The notes: generated by a model from the letters alone, not told the origin. A stretch of 64,000 nt of DNA from Pseudomonas piscis (GCF_009380155.1 NZ_WHUV01000006.1:124001-188000); one strand, 5' to 3'. Positions 41,378 to 50,765 are shown, counted from the stretch's first letter. Program-made: numbers and translations.

Positions 41378-42157
41378 ATGTTCAGTCTCTATCGAACCCG
41401 CAAGCTGCTGGCATGCCTGCTGCCGGCCGGCCTTCTGTTGCTGGTGATCTACAGCAGCCAGTTGCAGCGATTGCAGATCACGCCGGTGTACGACGAAAGC
41501 ACCGTGGAAGTGGCCCTGGTGGATGCCAGCGAACTATTGGCCGTGGCCGAGCCGCCACCGCCCGAGCCGGAGCCGTTGCCCCTCGAGCCCGAGCCGCCGG
41601 TGGTGGTGCCGGATGAAGAGCCCCTGGTGATCGAGCCGCCCAAGCCCAAGCCGGTGGTCAAGCCCAAGCCCGTGGTACCCAAGCCGCTGGTGGCCAAGCC
41701 CGAGCCAGCCAAGCCCGTGGCGCCTAAACCGGCCCCGGCACAAGTGGCCAAGAGCACCCCGGCGCCGCAGCCCATCGTGGCCGAGGCGCCAAGACCCCCG
41801 GTGGCGACACCGGCCCCAGCACCGGCTCCAGCACCCGCGGCGCCGGCCAGTGCCATCAAGGAAAGCCTGTACACCGCCGCTTTGCGCAAGGAACTGGAAA
41901 AGCACAAGCAATACCCCAGCGGCCGCGAGGCCTCGTTGCAGCGTCCCCAGGGCGATGTGGTGATCTGGCTGGAAGTCGATCGGGCCGGCAACGTGCTCGA
42001 CAGTGGCATCGAAAACAAGGCGCCGAACATGTTGCTCAACCGTGCCGCGCAAACCAGTTTGCGCCGCGTGGAAAAAGTCTCGCCGTTCCCGGCGGACGCC
42101 TTCTCGGGCAAGAACAAGCAACGGTTCACCGCGACCTTTAGCTACAACGTGGAATAA
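41378..42157 (+). CDS. tonB: TonB energy transducer
   Basis: A 259-residue protein with an N-terminal membrane anchor (residues ~9-27), a long Pro/Lys/Glu-rich spacer (EPPPPEPEPLPLEPEPP; repeated KPKPVV and KPAPA units, residues ~58-155) and a C-terminal TonB domain (LRKELEKHKQYPSGREASLQ, GDVVIWLEVDRAGNVLDSGI, and final FTATFSYNVE). The spacer spans the periplasm. It starts 5 bp after exbD. A dedicated TonB for the receptor encoded next is likely. Confidence 0.94.
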   Translation: MFSLYRTRKLLACLLPAGLLLLVIYSSQLQRLQITPVYDESTVEVALVDASELLAVAEPPPPEPEPLPLEPEPPVVVPDEEPLVIEPPKPKPVVKPKPVVPKPLVAKPEPAKPVAPKPAPAQVAKSTPAPQPIVAEAPRPPVATPAPAPAPAPAAPASAIKESLYTAALRKELEKHKQYPSGREASLQRPQGDVVIWLEVDRAGNVLDSGIENKAPNMLLNRAAQTSLRRVEKVSPFPADAFSGKNKQRFTATFSYNVE

Positions 42158-42199
42158 CCCATCACCTATTAACGAAAGTTGTAAGCAAGGGATTGACCC

Positions 42200-44440
42200 G
42201 TGAAGATCAATAAACTTTATGCCCTGCTTCTGGCATCGGGCCTGGGCAGTTTTGCGCCATTGGTTCTGGCCGACGATACCGTGGACGTCGGTGCGGTGAA
42301 CGTTGCCGGCAAACAGTCCCTGGGCAATGGCCACATGATCAAGGAAGAAAGCGCCAAGGCGCGTTCCACCGTGACCAAGGAAGCCATGGACCAGATGGCG
42401 CCCACCGCCAACGCCGTGGACAAGCTCAAGTACACTCCGGGGATCAACGTCTCCAGCACCGATGCCACGGGCCTGAGCGGCACCAGCTTCACCATGCGCG
42501 GGATGAACTCCGACCAGGTGGGCCTTTCTTCCGATGGTTTCCCGATCAACGACTCGGGTGACTACTCCATCTATCCGAACCTGATGGGCGATTCGGAAAA
42601 CTTCAGCGAAGTGTTCGTCACCCAAGGCTCGTCCGAGGCCGACGGTCCGCACATCGGTTCCAGCGGTGGCAACATCGGCCTGGTGACCATACGCCCGACC
42701 AAGGACTTCGGCGTGTTCGTCAAGCAATCGGTGGGTTCGAACAACCTGCGCAAATCCTTCGCCCGGCTGAACACCGGCGACCTGGGCGGCTTCAAGACCT
42801 GGGTCTCGGCCTCCCACACCGAAGGCGACAAGTGGAAGGGCAAGGGCACCTTGCGTGCCGACAAGATCGAGTGGAACACCCTGTTCGAAGACGGCAACGG
42901 CAACTCCACCAACGCCATCTTCAAGTACAACAAGCAGGAGAACTACAACTACAACAGCGTCAGCAAGGCCCAGTTCCAGAACCAGGGCCGGCGCGTGGAC
43001 TACTCGGAAAGCACCGTGTTCAAGAACGGCAGCGTGTCCCAGTCCTACAAGCTCAACCGCAACCCCTTCGAAAGCCTGACGGCTTCGGTGACCCAGCGCT
43101 TCCAGCTGCGTGACGACCTGAGCCTGACCTTCAACCCGTACTACGTGTGGTCCAACGGCGGCAGCTTCAGCGGCCAGACTGCCACTACCTTGTCCAGTTC
43201 CTCCAGCAAGGCTGGCAACTATGACCTGACGGGCCTGCCCGCCGGCAGCTACTACCGGCCCTCCTGGACCGAGACCTGGCGCCCGGGGATGACCACCAAG
43301 CTCAAGTGGGACCTCAACGAAGAGCACAGCCTGGACTTCGGCTACTGGTACGAGCGCGCCCGCCAGCGCCAGACCCAGCCCTTCATCGGCATCAAGGGCA
43401 ATGGCGCGCCGGAGAACGTCTGGGGCGACTACAACGGTTCCGACCAACTGGTGGATCGCAATGGCGCCACGGTCCAGGGCCGGCACCAGTACACCGTGAC
43501 CCCGGCACAGAAGCTCTGGGTGCAAGACACCTGGCAGGCGACCCCGGACCTGACCCTGACCGGGGCCCTGGCGTACCAGCATGTGGAGCGTGACGGCAAC
43601 AACCTCGGCAGCCTGACCGACAAGCCGGAAAAGCGTAATGCCCGCTATCACCAGTTCCTGCCCAGCTTCAACGCCAAGTACCAGATCGATCCGAACAACC
43701 AGGCGTTCTACAACGTCACTCGCAACATGCGCACGCCACCCAACTACGTGCTCTACAACAAGGGCGATGCCATCAGCCTGAAACCCGAGTTGAGCTGGAA
43801 CCAGGAGTTGGGCTGGCGCTACAGCGAAGACAACATGGCCCTGAGCGCGACGCTGTTCTACATCACCTTCAAGGACCGGCAGATCTCCACCACCGACGTC
43901 AATGGCGACTACGTGGTGGCCAACGTCGGCGAGGTGAAGAACCGCGGCCTGGAGCTGGAGTGGAGCGGGCTGCTGCCGCACAACTTCAACTACTACGCCT
44001 CGTACACCTACACCAAGTCCGAGCAGATGGACGACCTGACCAACAAGAACGTGCTGCTGCCGACCTCCGGCAAGCAACTGGCCAACGTGCCGGAGAACAT
44101 GTTCAACCTGAGCCTGGGCTACGACGACTCGCGCTACTACGGCAACGTCGTCGGCAAGTACGTCGGCGCCTTCTACGGCGACCTGACCAACGACGAGAAG
44201 ATCTCCGGGCGCACCGTGTTCGACCTCAATGCCGGTATCCACCTGCCGGTGGACAAGAAGGTGCTGAAGTCCGCGACCCTGCGTTTCTCGATGCTCAACG
44301 TGTTCGACAAGGAATACCTGGCCTCGACCCGCACCGTGTCGTTCAACTCGGTGAGGACCAATGGCCTGGCGCCGAGCACCGCCTACTACAACGTCGGCGA
44401 GGAGCGGACCGCGATGGTCTCCCTGGAAGCTGCGTTCTGA
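42200..44440 (+). CDS. TonB-dependent receptor without STN domain
   Basis: A 746-residue receptor. The signal peptide ends near LVLA-DDT; a TonB-box-like DTVDVGAVNV follows directly, then the plug (TPGINVSSTD, FTMRGMNSDQVGLSSDGFPI, SSGGNIGLVTIRPT) and a barrel ending in Phe. With no STN domain it does not signal to a FecR. Ligand unknown; the operon order with a nucleotidase suggests a phosphorylated or nucleotide-containing compound, which is inference. GTG start with AAGGGA upstream. Confidence 0.9.
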   Translation: MKINKLYALLLASGLGSFAPLVLADDTVDVGAVNVAGKQSLGNGHMIKEESAKARSTVTKEAMDQMAPTANAVDKLKYTPGINVSSTDATGLSGTSFTMRGMNSDQVGLSSDGFPINDSGDYSIYPNLMGDSENFSEVFVTQGSSEADGPHIGSSGGNIGLVTIRPTKDFGVFVKQSVGSNNLRKSFARLNTGDLGGFKTWVSASHTEGDKWKGKGTLRADKIEWNTLFEDGNGNSTNAIFKYNKQENYNYNSVSKAQFQNQGRRVDYSESTVFKNGSVSQSYKLNRNPFESLTASVTQRFQLRDDLSLTFNPYYVWSNGGSFSGQTATTLSSSSSKAGNYDLTGLPAGSYYRPSWTETWRPGMTTKLKWDLNEEHSLDFGYWYERARQRQTQPFIGIKGNGAPENVWGDYNGSDQLVDRNGATVQGRHQYTVTPAQKLWVQDTWQATPDLTLTGALAYQHVERDGNNLGSLTDKPEKRNARYHQFLPSFNAKYQIDPNNQAFYNVTRNMRTPPNYVLYNKGDAISLKPELSWNQELGWRYSEDNMALSATLFYITFKDRQISTTDVNGDYVVANVGEVKNRGLELEWSGLLPHNFNYYASYTYTKSEQMDDLTNKNVLLPTSGKQLANVPENMFNLSLGYDDSRYYGNVVGKYVGAFYGDLTNDEKISGRTVFDLNAGIHLPVDKKVLKSATLRFSMLNVFDKEYLASTRTVSFNSVRTNGLAPSTAYYNVGEERTAMVSLEAAF

Positions 44441-44468
44441 TTCGTTTCAGGTACAAGAGGACATGACG

Positions 44469-45110
44469 ATGGACATGAATCTGCTGCACGACATCACCTT
44501 CTACACCATGTACGGTGCGGCCGCGATCGCCTCCTTCATCGCGGTGGAGCGGGGCATCTACTTCAGCTTCAGCCTGCGCCAGGCAAAGAAACTGGAGACC
44601 GTGCTCAACCCGAAGATGCACAGCGTCGACGACTTGCCGGCGCAGCTGCGCGAGCGCAACAGCCTGCCGCTGGAGATGGTCGCCGAGCTGTTCGCCCACA
44701 AGCAGGGACTGGCCAGCCACAAGGACCTGGAAGACCTCAGCGAGTCGATCTACATCGCCACCCGCAGCAAGCTGATGCATGGCCTGTGGCTGCTGGAAAC
44801 CGTGGTCACCGCGGCGCCGTTGCTGGGCTTGCTGGGGACCATCCTGGGGATCATCGACACCTTCAAGGCCCTGGCCGAGACCGGTGTCTCCGACCCGGGC
44901 GAGGTCTCCAAGGGTATCGGCACCGCGTTGTACGCCACGGCACTGGGGATCGCCATCGCCCTGGGCAGCATGATCTTCCACAACCACTTCCAGGATCGGG
45001 TCGAACGCATCACCGACCACCTGAAGATCCTGCTGCTGCGCGCCGGCATGGGCACAGCCCTGAAAGCCCCGGCGGCGCAAGCGGTGCATGGCACCCTGCA
45101 ACCTGCCTGA
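44469..45110 (+). CDS. exbB: ExbB/MotA/TolQ-family proton-channel protein
   Basis: A 213-residue protein with three membrane helices (near residues 13-30, 110-132 and 147-170). TVVTAAPLLGLLGTILGIID is the ExbB signature, with the Thr and Gly residues that line the proton path. Three in-frame ATGs are close together; 44469 is 8 bp from AGAGG and preferred. Its place after the receptor, away from exbD, is uncommon. Confidence 0.92.
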   Translation: MDMNLLHDITFYTMYGAAAIASFIAVERGIYFSFSLRQAKKLETVLNPKMHSVDDLPAQLRERNSLPLEMVAELFAHKQGLASHKDLEDLSESIYIATRSKLMHGLWLLETVVTAAPLLGLLGTILGIIDTFKALAETGVSDPGEVSKGIGTALYATALGIAIALGSMIFHNHFQDRVERITDHLKILLLRAGMGTALKAPAAQAVHGTLQPA

Positions 45111-45123
45111 TAAGCTACGCGCC

Positions 45124-45135
45124 GTAGCCGCTGCC
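45124..45135. repeat. Partial copy of the dispersed palindromic repeat
   Basis: GTAGCCGCTGCC matches the core of the 32-nt repeat found at 35226 and 47054. It lies in the gap between exbB and the nucleotidase gene; the rest of the repeat has diverged. Confidence 0.4.
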
Positions 45136-45241
45136 CAAGGCCGCGGGCGATGACCGGGCGGGCGCTCCCACAGCGTCCGCCAGGCTCGCCGCGCCGCCTG
45201 CGCCAGCGGCTTTTTCTTGCCGACAATACAAGGACTTTTCA

Positions 45242-46945
45242 ATGTCGCGTCTTCGTCCCGTACCCTTGTTGCTGGGTGCGCTGACCCTGGCCCTGGCCAC
45301 CCTGGCCGGTTGCAACTCGGTCTCCCACGAACCGCAACCGGTGGCGGTGAATATCGTCGCCATCAACGACCTGCACGGTAACCTGCAGGCCAACCCCTTC
45401 AGCTTCAAGGACCCAACCGCCCCCGGTGGCGTGCGCAAGCTCCAGGCCGGCGGCATCGCCACTCTCGGCGGCATGCTCGGCCAACTACGCCAGGAAGATC
45501 CACAGCTGTTGTTCATCGGCGCCGGTGACCTGGTGGGCGGTAGCCCGCCGCTGTCGGCCATGTGGGCCGACGAGCCGACCCTGGACGCCCTGCGCCAGAT
45601 GGGCCTGAAGCTCAGCGCCATCGGCAACCACGAACTGGACCAGGGCAAGGCCGAGTTCCTGCGCCAGGTCAACGGTGGCTGCCAATCGCCACGACCGGAC
45701 AAGGCCTGCCAGTTCCGCCCGGACTACGCAGGCAGCGGCTTTCCCTACCTGGCCGCCAACCTGATGGACAGCGACACCGGCAAGCCGTTGCTGCCGGCCT
45801 ATCGCATCGAGGAGGTACGCGGGGTCAAGGTGGCCTTCGTCGGCGCGGTACTGCGCGACGTGGCGGCGATGGTCAGCGCCAAGGGCATGCGTGGCCTGCA
45901 AGTGGCGGATGAAGCCGATTCCATCAATAAACTGATTCCCGAGCTCAAGGCCCAGGGCGCCAACGCCATCATCGCCGTGGTGCACCAGGGCGGCGCGACC
46001 CCCGAGCCGTTCGACAAGCCCGACTGCTCGCAACTTGGCGGCGACATCATCGACGTGGCCAAGCGCCTCGACCCGGCGGTGGACGTGCTGGTCAGCGCCC
46101 ATTCGCACCAGGGCTACCTGTGCAAGGTCGGTTCGCTGCTGGTGACTCAGGGCAATTCCTATGGTCACCTGCTGACCCACCTGACCCTGCAAGTGACCCC
46201 GGGCCAACACCGGGTCACGGACATCAAGGCAGTCAACCTGCTGGCCGACCCGGCGCGTTATCCACAGGACCCGGCCCTGGCCCGGTTGCAGCGCGACGTC
46301 GAGGCGCGCAGCAATGAGGTGCTGCTCAGCCCGGTGGCGGCGATTGGCGCCCCGTCCATCACCCGACGCGCCGATGGCGCCGGGGAAATGCCCCTGGGCG
46401 ACCTGATCGCCGATGCCCACCTGGCCGCCGGCCAGGCCAATGGCGCGAAGATCGCCTTCATGAACACCGGCGGCATTCGCAGCGACCTGGCCCTGGAGCC
46501 CGGGCAGGCCAAGCTCAACTACGGGCAACTGGCGACCTTGCAACCCTTCAACAACGCCCTGGTTGCCTTCGACCTCACCGGCCGGCAGTTGCAACAGGTG
46601 CTCAACCAGCAGTGGAAGGGTACGGACGATGCCAACATCCTCCAGGTCTCCCGGGGCTTCAGCTACCGCTGGGACGCCAAGCGCCCGGTGGGGGATCGCG
46701 TGGTGCCGGGCAGCTTGCGCCTGGATGGCCAGCCGCTGCGTGCCGATGCCCGTTACCGGGTGGTGATGAACGCCTTCCTGGGCGAGGGCGGTGATCGCTT
46801 CAGCCTGTTCAAGGACGGCACCCAGCGCAGCGACCTGGGCATCAGCGACCTGGACGCCATGTTGCAGTACCTCAAGGACATGGAGCACCAGGGCAAGCCG
46901 GCCGGCTCCGCCACCAGCGCAGGAAGGATCCAGCGCAGCAACTGA
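45242..46945 (+). CDS. 5'-nucleotidase / 2',3'-cyclic phosphodiesterase family lipoprotein
   Basis: A 567-residue UshA-type enzyme with a lipobox (LATLAGC, Cys24), so it is anchored in the outer or inner membrane facing the periplasm. Metallophosphatase motifs are all present: AINDLHGNL, GAGDLVGG, AIGNHELD, VVHQGG and SAHSHQG. The C-terminal specificity domain has MNTGGIRSDL and LGEGGDRFS. It would release phosphate and nucleoside from nucleotides or related esters. Encoded between exbB and a second TonB receptor, it may process the imported ligand. Confidence 0.92.
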   Translation: MSRLRPVPLLLGALTLALATLAGCNSVSHEPQPVAVNIVAINDLHGNLQANPFSFKDPTAPGGVRKLQAGGIATLGGMLGQLRQEDPQLLFIGAGDLVGGSPPLSAMWADEPTLDALRQMGLKLSAIGNHELDQGKAEFLRQVNGGCQSPRPDKACQFRPDYAGSGFPYLAANLMDSDTGKPLLPAYRIEEVRGVKVAFVGAVLRDVAAMVSAKGMRGLQVADEADSINKLIPELKAQGANAIIAVVHQGGATPEPFDKPDCSQLGGDIIDVAKRLDPAVDVLVSAHSHQGYLCKVGSLLVTQGNSYGHLLTHLTLQVTPGQHRVTDIKAVNLLADPARYPQDPALARLQRDVEARSNEVLLSPVAAIGAPSITRRADGAGEMPLGDLIADAHLAAGQANGAKIAFMNTGGIRSDLALEPGQAKLNYGQLATLQPFNNALVAFDLTGRQLQQVLNQQWKGTDDANILQVSRGFSYRWDAKRPVGDRVVPGSLRLDGQPLRADARYRVVMNAFLGEGGDRFSLFKDGTQRSDLGISDLDAMLQYLKDMEHQGKPAGSATSAGRIQRSN

Positions 46946-47027
46946 GGTGTCCGGGCGGCCGCTGCGCAGCGGCCGCCGATCGGGCGCCGAAGATCCTGCG
47001 GACCTTGTCGCAGCTTCGCAGGCTCAG

Positions 47028-47085
47028 CAGCGGCTACAGGTGCGTGCGTTCGCTCGCTTCGTGTAGCCGCTGCCGCAGGCTGCGC
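47028..47085. repeat. Dispersed palindromic repeat (copy 2)
   Basis: CAGCGGCTACA (47028-47038) and TGTAGCCGCTG (47062-47072) form an 11-bp perfect hairpin with a 23-nt loop, and 47054-47085 is identical over 32 nt to 35226-35257. Here the arms are the other way round from copy 1, consistent with alternate orientation in a BIME-like cluster. Confidence 0.7.
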
Positions 47086-47149
47086 CCGGTCGCGCAGCGG
47101 CCGTAGATCCGGCTTGCCAGGTCCGCTCGTCGACTCACTCCAGCGCGGC

Positions 47150-47163
47150 TGAAAATATTTTCA
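47150..47163. promoter_or_regulatory. AT-rich palindrome upstream of the second receptor gene
   Basis: TGAAAATATTTTCA is a perfect 14-bp palindrome 95 bp before the receptor start. It could be an operator, perhaps a poor Fur site, or simply AT-rich promoter DNA. No regulator can be named. Confidence 0.3.
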
Positions 47164-47257
47164 AAAAATTGCTGAGGTCTTTGCCCTCGACATCCGTGTA
47201 GTGCTTGAAAGTGCGATCAATTCGCATTCAATGTGCTCCTACACACGAGTCTCAAGC

Positions 47258-49693
47258 ATGAAGTCCAGGGCAAATTCGGCGGCAAACGCTTCGGTAAAAC
47301 GTTGGTTCGGCGCATCCGCGCTGATGGTGTCGGGGTTGGCATTGCTGCCTCTGGGCGTGGCCCTGGCGGCCGAATCCGGCAGTGCCCAGCACAGCACGCT
47401 GTTCAATTTCGCCATCGCGGCCAAGCCACTGCCCCAGGCCCTGAGTGATTTCACCCGGGTCACCGGTATCAGCGTGGTCTACACCTCCGAGGCGCCCTAT
47501 GGCCTCAAGGCCCCGGCGCTCAATGGCCAATTCAGCGCCGAGCAGGCCGTGCAGCGCCTGCTTGGCAACTCCGGCTTCAGCTACCGGCGCAGCGATGCCC
47601 ATACCCTGGTCCTCGAGCCATTGCCCCAGGGCGCAGCCTTGAACCTGGGCGCCACCAGTGTCACCGCCGTGGGCGCCGACGACAGCACCAGCTACCAGCC
47701 GCCGGCCACCACCTCGGTGGCGCGCAGCCAGGCGCTGAACCAGGAAATCCCGCAGATCATCAACGTGGTCCCGGCCCAGGTCCTGAAGGACCAGACCCCG
47801 CGCAACCTGGACGACGCGCTGAAGAACGTCAGCGGCATCACCCAGACCAACACTCTGGGCGGCACCCAGGATGCGGTGCTGCTGCGGGGTTTTGGCGACA
47901 ACCGCAACGGCTCGATCATGCGCGACAGCATGCCGGTGGTGCAGGGCCGCGCCCTGAACGCCACGGCCGAGCGGGTCGAAGTGCTCAAGGGGCCGTCATC
48001 GCTGCTCTACGGCATCCAGGACCCGGGTGGGGTGATCAACGTGGTCAGCAAGAAGCCCGAACTGCAGCAATCCACCGCGCTGACCGTGCGCGGCTCGACC
48101 TACGGCTCGGGCAAGAACGGCAGCGGCGGCAGTCTCGACACCACCGGGCCGATCGGCGATTCCGGGTTGGCCTATCGCTTGATCGTCGATCATGAGGACG
48201 AAGATTACTGGCGCAACTTCGGCACCCATCGCGAATCCCTGGTGGCGCCGTCCCTGGCCTGGTATGGCGAGCGCACCAAGGTCCTGCTGGCCTACGAGCA
48301 TCGCGAGTTCCTGACCCCGTTCGACCGTGGCACGGCCATCGATCCCAAGACCAACCATCCACTGGACATCCCGGCCACCCGGCGCCTGGACGAGCCGTTC
48401 AACAACATGGAAGGGCGCTCGGACCTGTACCGCTTCGAGGTCGACCACGAACTCGGCGACGACTGGAAGGCCCACTTCGGCTACAGCTGGAACCGCGAGA
48501 CCTACGACGCCAGCCAGGTGCGCCTGACCGCAGTGAATGCCAACGGCACCCTGACCCGGACCATGGACGGCACCCAGGGCGCCCTGACCACCGACCGCTA
48601 CGCCACCGCCAGCCTCGAGGGCAAGGTGCAGCTGGCCGGCATGCAGCACGACCTGGTGTTCGGCCTCGACGACGAGTACCGCAAGATCTATCGCGCCGAC
48701 CTGATTCGCGGCAAGAACACCAGTTTCAACTACCGCAACCCGGTGTATGGCCAGCAGGTGGCGGGCACCAACGTCAGCGCCCCGGACAGCGACCAGACCG
48801 ATCTGCTGCGCAGCGATTCGCTGTTCTTCCAGGACGCCATCCACCTCACCGACCAGTGGATCCTGGTGGGCGGTGGACGCTTCCAGGAGTACGACCAGTA
48901 CGCCGGCAAGGGCCGGCCGTTCCATGCCAACACCAACAGCAACGGGCAGAAGTTCGTGCCCCGTGCCGGCCTGGTGTATCGCTACACCGACCAGCTGTCG
49001 TTCTATGGCAGCTATACCGAATCGTTCAAGCCCAACTCCAGCATCGCCCAGCTGGCCGGTGGCACCGCGGTGCTGGACGGCTCCATCGAGCCTGAAGAAG
49101 CCAAGTCCTGGGAGCTGGGGGCCAAGCTCGATATTCCCGGGCGCATCACCGCCAGTGCGGCGCTGTTCGACATCACCAAGCGCAACGTGCTGGTGTCCAC
49201 CGCCACGGCGACCGAGACGGTCACCAGCGTGGCCGGCGAGGTGCATTCCAAGGGCCTGGAGCTGGACCTGACCGGCCAGCTCAGCGACCAGTGGAGTCTG
49301 ATCGGCAGCTATGCCTACACCGATGCCGAAGTGACCAAAGACACTAAGTACAAAGGCAAGCAATTGCAGAACGTGGCCAAGAACAGCGGCTCGCTGTCGG
49401 CGGTCTACGACTTCGGCAGCCTGCTGGGCGGCGATCGCCTGCGGGTCGGCGCCGGTGCCCGTTATGTCGGCGAGCGCGCCGGCGATGCGCCCAACAGCTT
49501 CGACCTGCCGGGCTACACCGTGGCCGACGCCTTCGCCACCTACGACACCAAGCTCGAAGGGCAGAAGGTCAAGTTCCAGCTCAACGTGAAGAACCTGTTC
49601 GACAAGACCTACTACACCTCGTCGGTGAGCAAGTACTTCGTCTCCCTGGGCGACTCACGGCAAGTGTCGCTGTCCAGCACCCTGGAGTTCTGA
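47258..49693 (+). CDS. TonB-dependent siderophore receptor with STN domain (FpvA/FoxA-like)
   Basis: An 811-residue receptor with signal peptide (ending ALA-AES), STN domain (FNFAIAAKPLPQALSDFTRV, QRLLGNSGFSYRRSD; residues ~48-120), plug (VVPAQVLKDQTPRNLDDALK, RGFGDNRNG, GPSSLLYGIQDPGGVINVVS) and barrel ending LEF. The GPSSLLYG plug motif is usual in ferric hydroxamate/pyoverdine-type receptors. The STN domain suits signalling to the FecR/sigma pair at 39.2-40.8 kb. ATG 47258 is preferred over an earlier TTG. Coupled to the next gene by TGATG. Confidence 0.92.
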   Translation: MKSRANSAANASVKRWFGASALMVSGLALLPLGVALAAESGSAQHSTLFNFAIAAKPLPQALSDFTRVTGISVVYTSEAPYGLKAPALNGQFSAEQAVQRLLGNSGFSYRRSDAHTLVLEPLPQGAALNLGATSVTAVGADDSTSYQPPATTSVARSQALNQEIPQIINVVPAQVLKDQTPRNLDDALKNVSGITQTNTLGGTQDAVLLRGFGDNRNGSIMRDSMPVVQGRALNATAERVEVLKGPSSLLYGIQDPGGVINVVSKKPELQQSTALTVRGSTYGSGKNGSGGSLDTTGPIGDSGLAYRLIVDHEDEDYWRNFGTHRESLVAPSLAWYGERTKVLLAYEHREFLTPFDRGTAIDPKTNHPLDIPATRRLDEPFNNMEGRSDLYRFEVDHELGDDWKAHFGYSWNRETYDASQVRLTAVNANGTLTRTMDGTQGALTTDRYATASLEGKVQLAGMQHDLVFGLDDEYRKIYRADLIRGKNTSFNYRNPVYGQQVAGTNVSAPDSDQTDLLRSDSLFFQDAIHLTDQWILVGGGRFQEYDQYAGKGRPFHANTNSNGQKFVPRAGLVYRYTDQLSFYGSYTESFKPNSSIAQLAGGTAVLDGSIEPEEAKSWELGAKLDIPGRITASAALFDITKRNVLVSTATATETVTSVAGEVHSKGLELDLTGQLSDQWSLIGSYAYTDAEVTKDTKYKGKQLQNVAKNSGSLSAVYDFGSLLGGDRLRVGAGARYVGERAGDAPNSFDLPGYTVADAFATYDTKLEGQKVKFQLNVKNLFDKTYYTSSVSKYFVSLGDSRQVSLSSTLEF

Positions 49694-50757
49694 TGAAGAT
49701 CCGTCACCTGTGGTTCCTGGCCCTGGGGTTCTGCCACCTGGCCCTGGCGGCGCAGCCCGAGGGCGCGGCGGCCGATGCCCGCTTGTATCACCGTGAGCAC
49801 CAGGCGCTGTTGCCGGGCGCCGGTTCGAGCTGGGGGTTCATCGCCCTGGACCCGGTCCGGCCGTACCTGTTCCTGGCCCGGCGCGACAACGGCCTGAGTG
49901 TGTTCGATGTGGACAAGCAGCGCCCGCTGCGGACCCTGGAGCAGTCGGCGGGGGCCAATGGCGTGGTGTTCGTGCCCGAACTGGACCGGCTACTGGTGCT
50001 CAACACCGATGGCAGCCTGGGCGTGGTGCAGTTGTCCACACTCAAGCCGCTCAAGCGCATCGTCGTGACCCAGAGCAACCTCAACAGCGCGGTGTACGAG
50101 CCGAAAACCGGCCAGGTGATCATCGTCAGCGGGCGTCGGGCCGATCGCTCGACGCTGTTCGTCTTCGATCCGCAGCAGGAGCGGATCGTCGCCGCCCATG
50201 ACCTGGCGGTGAAGAAGATCGACCCGCTGCTGCTCAAGGGCGATGGCAGCTTCTTCTTGCCGATGCGCGACGAAGGCGTGCTGGCGCGGCTGTCGTCCAG
50301 CAGCTTCGAGGTCCTGGATCGCTGGCAGTATCCCGATTGCCAGCGACCCAGTGCCCTGGCCCAGGATGAACAGCGTTCGCGGTTGTTCGTCGCCTGTCGT
50401 GGTGAGCGCCCACGGTTGCTGGTGCTCGATCGCGACAACGGCGCGCTCAAGGCCAGCCTGCCGATCACCCGGGACGTCAATGCCCTGGCCTACGACCCGC
50501 AGTCCCGCCGGGTGCTGGTGGCCAGCGGGGTGGACGCCAACCTCAGCCTGATCGCCCAGCTCGATGCCGACCACTATCAGGCGCTGGGCAGCGTCAGCAC
50601 CCAACCCATGGCCTATAACATGGCGTTCGACCCGCGTAGCCGGAAGGTCTACCTGGCGGCGATGGACTTCACCCAGCCGGCGTCGGTCCCGGGTGAGCCG
50701 AAGGCGGATCCGTTGTTCCACGCCAATACCTTCAGCGTCCTGACCCTGGCGCCCTGA
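49693..50757 (+). CDS. Periplasmic YncE-like beta-propeller protein
   Basis: A 354-residue protein with a signal peptide (MKIRHLWFLALGFCHLALAA) and repeated YVTN/NHL-like propeller blades, e.g. YLFLARRDNGLSVFDVDKQR, LLVLNTDGSLGVVQL, RVLVASGVDANLSLIAQL and KVYLAAMDF. E. coli YncE is an iron-linked periplasmic propeller of unknown function. Translation is coupled to the receptor (TGATG), so it probably helps that uptake system, for example by holding ligand or receptor in the periplasm. Confidence 0.85.
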   Translation: MKIRHLWFLALGFCHLALAAQPEGAAADARLYHREHQALLPGAGSSWGFIALDPVRPYLFLARRDNGLSVFDVDKQRPLRTLEQSAGANGVVFVPELDRLLVLNTDGSLGVVQLSTLKPLKRIVVTQSNLNSAVYEPKTGQVIIVSGRRADRSTLFVFDPQQERIVAAHDLAVKKIDPLLLKGDGSFFLPMRDEGVLARLSSSSFEVLDRWQYPDCQRPSALAQDEQRSRLFVACRGERPRLLVLDRDNGALKASLPITRDVNALAYDPQSRRVLVASGVDANLSLIAQLDADHYQALGSVSTQPMAYNMAFDPRSRKVYLAAMDFTQPASVPGEPKADPLFHANTFSVLTLAP

Positions 50758-50765
50758 GGCCAGGG

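Larger units (their letters stand above)
46946..47257. other. Intergenic region with repeats, upstream of the second receptor
   Basis: About 310 bp. It holds the second copy of the dispersed repeat (47028-47085) and an AT-rich 14-bp palindrome (47150-47163). No ORF is supported. It probably carries the promoter of the receptor gene. Confidence 0.6.

Noticed and set aside
41560..41860. Proline-rich repeat tract as a tandem DNA repeat or CRISPR-like array
   Set aside because: It is the Pro/Lys/Glu spacer of TonB; units are irregular and in frame.
41534..44242. A 902-codon open frame antisense to tonB and the receptor gene
   Set aside because: Val/Gly/His-rich shadow of high-GC coding DNA, no motifs, and the plus-strand genes are certain.
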